This document shows, one piece after another, positions 61,763-64,000 of a stretch of DNA of 64,000 nt. Both the position numbers and the translations under genes were made by a program. The notes under the pieces were generated by a model, which had not been told where the DNA came from, ran no database searches, and saw only the letters and a program-made list of their open reading frames with translations. Origin of the DNA: Eoetvoesia sp035555955 (GTDB taxonomy: Bacteria; Pseudomonadota; Gammaproteobacteria; Burkholderiales; Burkholderiaceae_B); NCBI RefSeq assembly GCF_035555955.1, contig NZ_DATMGA010000011.1, forward strand, positions 116,378 to 180,377, given 5' to 3'. Each line of letters opens with the position of its first letter. Position 1 is the stretch's first letter.

Positions 61763-63178
61763 TTAGCTGGCGTTTTTCAGGGTTGGCAGGCGCAGGATGG
61801 GGTAGAGAATGATGCAGATGGGCAGCGACGTAAAGAACTCGATGTGGATGTATTTGTTCAGTACGTAGTGCGACAGCACGAAGGCCACGACGAGGGTGAT
61901 GATGCCTGCCCAGTTGATGTCGGGAACGCTGGTCTCGGCCTGCCCGCGTGCGCGCATGGTGCGCTTGACGATGAAGTAGTCCGAGATCATGATGCCCGCG
62001 AAGCAGGTGGTCAGAACGCCCAGCACCGTCAGGAAGGAATTGAACCATTCGAGAATGGAGCCCACCAGCATGATGCAGCCGATGATGTTGGCCACGATGA
62101 CGAACAGCAGGCGGCCCGGCCTCCAGCTGAACAGCGCGTCGAACAGGCTGGTAAGCGAAAGCGAGGCGCTGTAGGTATTCAGGACCTGGGCCTTGGACTG
62201 GGCGAAGATCATGAGGATGGTGCCGATGATGCCGCCGAAGATGATGAAGGCCGCGGCGATGCTGTCCGGGCTTTGCAGCGCCATGGCTTGCGCGGCTGCG
62301 TGGGTCATGCCGCCCACCGTGACGTGGTAGTCGACGATTTGCCCCATGCCGGCGTACATGACGATACCGCCCACCACCAGCATGACGATGTCCATGGCCA
62401 CGTTGCCCAGCAGGGCGGCGATGCCGATGTCGCGCGAGGTGCGGGCGTAGCGGCCCAGGTCGGCGTCGACCAGCGCCAGGGCGCCGGCGGAGCCGATGAG
62501 CACGTTGACCGCGAACGCGAATTTGCCGGCGTCGGTGTCGGCACCCATGGCCTTCAGGGCCTCGGGCGGCAGTTGCGCGCCGAACTGCAGCACGCTGCCC
62601 CACGATTGCCCCGACGTGGCGATGACGTCGATGACCATGTACAGCAGCACCAGCAGGAAGCCGATGAGGGCGATGGAGGACACCTTGGTGACCATGTTGA
62701 AGCCGTAGGCGGTCAGCAGGATCCAGGCAATGGTGAGAATGCCGTAGATGATGATGCGCGACGTCATTGTGTCGGGCAGGTCGAGGTAGAAGAGGAAGCC
62801 TTTGTAGAGCAGGGCGTTTTCAACGGCGAGGAAGCCGATGATCATGAAGCCGAAGACCAGGGCCAGGATGACCGACCCGCGCACGCCGAACCCGTGCGCG
62901 CGCGACATGAAGCTGCTGGACAGGCCGGTGCGGTAGGCGATGTGGCCGGCCCCCCAGCCGATGAGCGCACCGCAGATGGTGACCAGGATGCCGGCCATGA
63001 GGCCGATTTTGATGCCCGCGACGAAGGTGACCAGTGCGCCAATGAAAAGCTGGATGAGGGTGGTGACGATGCCCGCCGTGCTCCAGGTGATTTGCAGCCA
63101 GTTTTGCCGTTGGCTGTCTGGGACGGCTTCCAGCGCATGGTCGTCCGTGCGCTGTTCGATAGTGCTTGCCTCTACCAT
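61763..63178 (-). CDS. NCS1 family nucleobase:cation symporter
   Basis: The 471-residue protein has about twelve membrane helices in the cytosine permease (CodB) pattern: NWLQITWSTAGIVTTLIQLFIG, GAGHIAYRTGLSSSFMSRA and LVDADLGRYARTSRDIGIAAL in shortened form. The start at 63178 has GGAG seven bases before. NCS1 members carry cytosine, uracil, allantoin, hydantoin, pyridoxine and related heterocycles. It lies 256 bases upstream of the nicX-like gene on the same strand but is closed by its own terminator. A pyridine or pyrimidine substrate for the NicX pathway would fit. Confidence 0.9.
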   Translation of the reverse strand: MVEASTIEQRTDDHALEAVPDSQRQNWLQITWSTAGIVTTLIQLFIGALVTFVAGIKIGLMAGILVTICGALIGWGAGHIAYRTGLSSSFMSRAHGFGVRGSVILALVFGFMIIGFLAVENALLYKGFLFYLDLPDTMTSRIIIYGILTIAWILLTAYGFNMVTKVSSIALIGFLLVLLYMVIDVIATSGQSWGSVLQFGAQLPPEALKAMGADTDAGKFAFAVNVLIGSAGALALVDADLGRYARTSRDIGIAALLGNVAMDIVMLVVGGIVMYAGMGQIVDYHVTVGGMTHAAAQAMALQSPDSIAAAFIIFGGIIGTILMIFAQSKAQVLNTYSASLSLTSLFDALFSWRPGRLLFVIVANIIGCIMLVGSILEWFNSFLTVLGVLTTCFAGIMISDYFIVKRTMRARGQAETSVPDINWAGIITLVVAFVLSHYVLNKYIHIEFFTSLPICIILYPILRLPTLKNAS

Positions 63179-63542
63179 TGAGTTTCTCCAGTTGTTTGAA
63201 TTGGCATTGTTCAATTCTTCTTGACCTGGGCTTTTATGACTGCGCCCTTGATCCCCTTTGTGCTGTTCGGCCAAACCGTACCGATGGCATGCAGCATTAT
63301 GCTTGAAGCGTAAAATATTTTTACAGAAAATGGAATAGGCCTTAACCCCTGTGTGTTTGCACAGCAACATCGGAAACGGATGCTTTTTTGCCCGATGCGC
63401 AGGTCGGCGTGCCCCAAACCTGCGGCGCCGCGTCCAACGCGGTTGTTTCTTGATCCGCGCTCTCAAAATGACTGGCGGCTCCACGGGCGGCCCCACTGGT
63501 GTTAGAGTCTGAAATTTGGACTGGGACAGAAAGAAGGTTCTC
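63179..63542. other. divergent intergenic region, NCS1 versus DHA2 transporter genes
   Basis: The 364-base gap holds both promoters. AT-rich sequence at 63290-63330 suits the NCS1 promoter. A short dyad with AGTC and GACT ends around AAATTT (about 63507-63523) lies before the MFS gene and could be an operator. No gene is seen. Confidence 0.45.
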
Positions 63543-64000
63543 ATGCGAGATTCCGCCCGTCCGGCCGGCGCGCCGGTGCGCCGCAAGCCGGTTTTCGCCG
63601 TCATTGCCATGGCGCTGCTCATGATGTCGATCGACTCGACCATCGTCGCCACCGCGCTGCATGCCATCCAGCAGGGCCTGCAGGCTTCCATCAATTTAAC
63701 GAGCTGGACCATTACGGCGTATTCCTTCGGCTTCGTGCTGATGCTGCCCATCAGCGGCAAGCTGGCCGAGCGTTTCGGGCGCCGCCGCGTCTTCATGGGA
63801 TCCACGCTGGCTTTTACCCTGGCTTCGCTCGGCTGCGGCATGGCCGACAACATCTACCTGCTGATCATCCTGCGGGCGGTGCAGGCCGCGGGGGGCGCGG
63901 GGTTCACGCCGACCGCCACCGGCATCATCGTCGATCATTTCGGGGCCGCGCGCGACCGGTATGTCAGCCTGTTCGGCAGCATCTTCCCGGTCGGGGCGAT
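63543..64000 (+). CDS. DHA2-type MFS multidrug transporter, N-terminal part
   Basis: The gene begins at an ATG with AGAAGG upstream and runs off the window end after 152 codons. The first helix ends in MMSIDSTIVATAL, the DHA2 motif with the Asp, and helix 2 leads to the GKLAERFGRRRVF loop motif. These mark the EmrB/QacA group of 14-helix drug efflux pumps. The rest is outside the window. Confidence 0.85.
   Translation, partial: MRDSARPAGAPVRRKPVFAVIAMALLMMSIDSTIVATALHAIQQGLQASINLTSWTITAYSFGFVLMLPISGKLAERFGRRRVFMGSTLAFTLASLGCGMADNIYLLIILRAVQAAGGAGFTPTATGIIVDHFGAARDRYVSLFGSIFPVGA

Overview
The window is GC-rich proteobacterial DNA. Codon use, gene density, the DUF2868/DUF3482 gene pair and the protein families suggest a betaproteobacterium of the Burkholderiales, probably Alcaligenaceae (a Bordetella/Achromobacter/Pusillimonas-like soil or water bacterium). 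This is inferred from family resemblance; there is no rRNA or marker gene here. I see no tRNA, rRNA, CRISPR array, phage gene or insertion sequence.

Most of the window is a chain of catabolic gene clusters, each pairing an oxygenase or other activating enzyme with a transporter or binding protein and a regulator. In order: the end of an enamidase-like amidohydrolase with a CaiB-type CoA-transferase (1-1.5 kb); a RelE/HigB-type toxin-antitoxin pair (1.6-2.2 kb); a TetR gene divergent from a reductase, ferredoxin, Rieske oxygenase and TIM-barrel gene set (2.4-6.8 kb); a housekeeping-like group YkvA, DUF2868 and DUF3482 GTPase (6.8-10.2 kb); an IclR, Rieske oxygenase and solute-binding protein unit (10.3-13.8 kb); a Liv-type ABC importer followed by a CYP199-like P450, its ferredoxin, a MarR regulator and a ferredoxin reductase (14.4-22.7 kb); and two divergent MFS exporters/importers (22.8-25.4 kb).

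At 25.5-30.8 kb a Fur-like box precedes a CobN-like chelatase that carries a signal peptide and a C-terminal membrane anchor. It is followed by a MotA/TolQ/ExbB-like gene and a DUF2149 gene whose single membrane helix resembles ExbD. This is the most unusual system in the window. It matches the gene content of the HmuS/HmuU/HmuV haem-acquisition genes of Bacteroidetes and of zinc- or iron-starvation CobN-like loci in Pseudomonas, and I read it as a metal-starvation, periplasmic tetrapyrrole or metal-handling machine driven by ion flow, not as B12 synthesis.

The second half holds a LysR-controlled ribose-type ABC importer with an HpaB/HpaC-type phenol hydroxylase, extradiol dioxygenase, RraA-like aldolase, cupin and aldehyde dehydrogenase (30.9-41.9 kb); a YbhGFSR-like ABC efflux pump (42-47.1 kb); a metallo-beta-lactamase-fold hydrolase with a second ribose-type ABC importer (47.4-52 kb); and a long minus-strand run (52-61.5 kb) with a NicX-type 2,5-dihydroxypyridine dioxygenase, an alpha/beta hydrolase, an acyl-CoA-dehydrogenase-like flavoprotein, a flavin reductase, a solute-binding protein, an MDR oxidoreductase, a feruloyl-CoA-synthase-like ligase, a GST and a TetR regulator. 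An NCS1 nucleobase-type transporter lies just upstream of it (61.8-63.2 kb). The window ends inside a DHA2-type MFS transporter.

Several palindromes look like operators or dispersed repeats: a 168-bp near-palindromic element inside the Liv unit, a 24-bp perfect palindrome at the end of the CobN-like gene with a degraded second copy at 59.7 kb, and inverted repeats in front of the toxin-antitoxin, Liv and NicX units.
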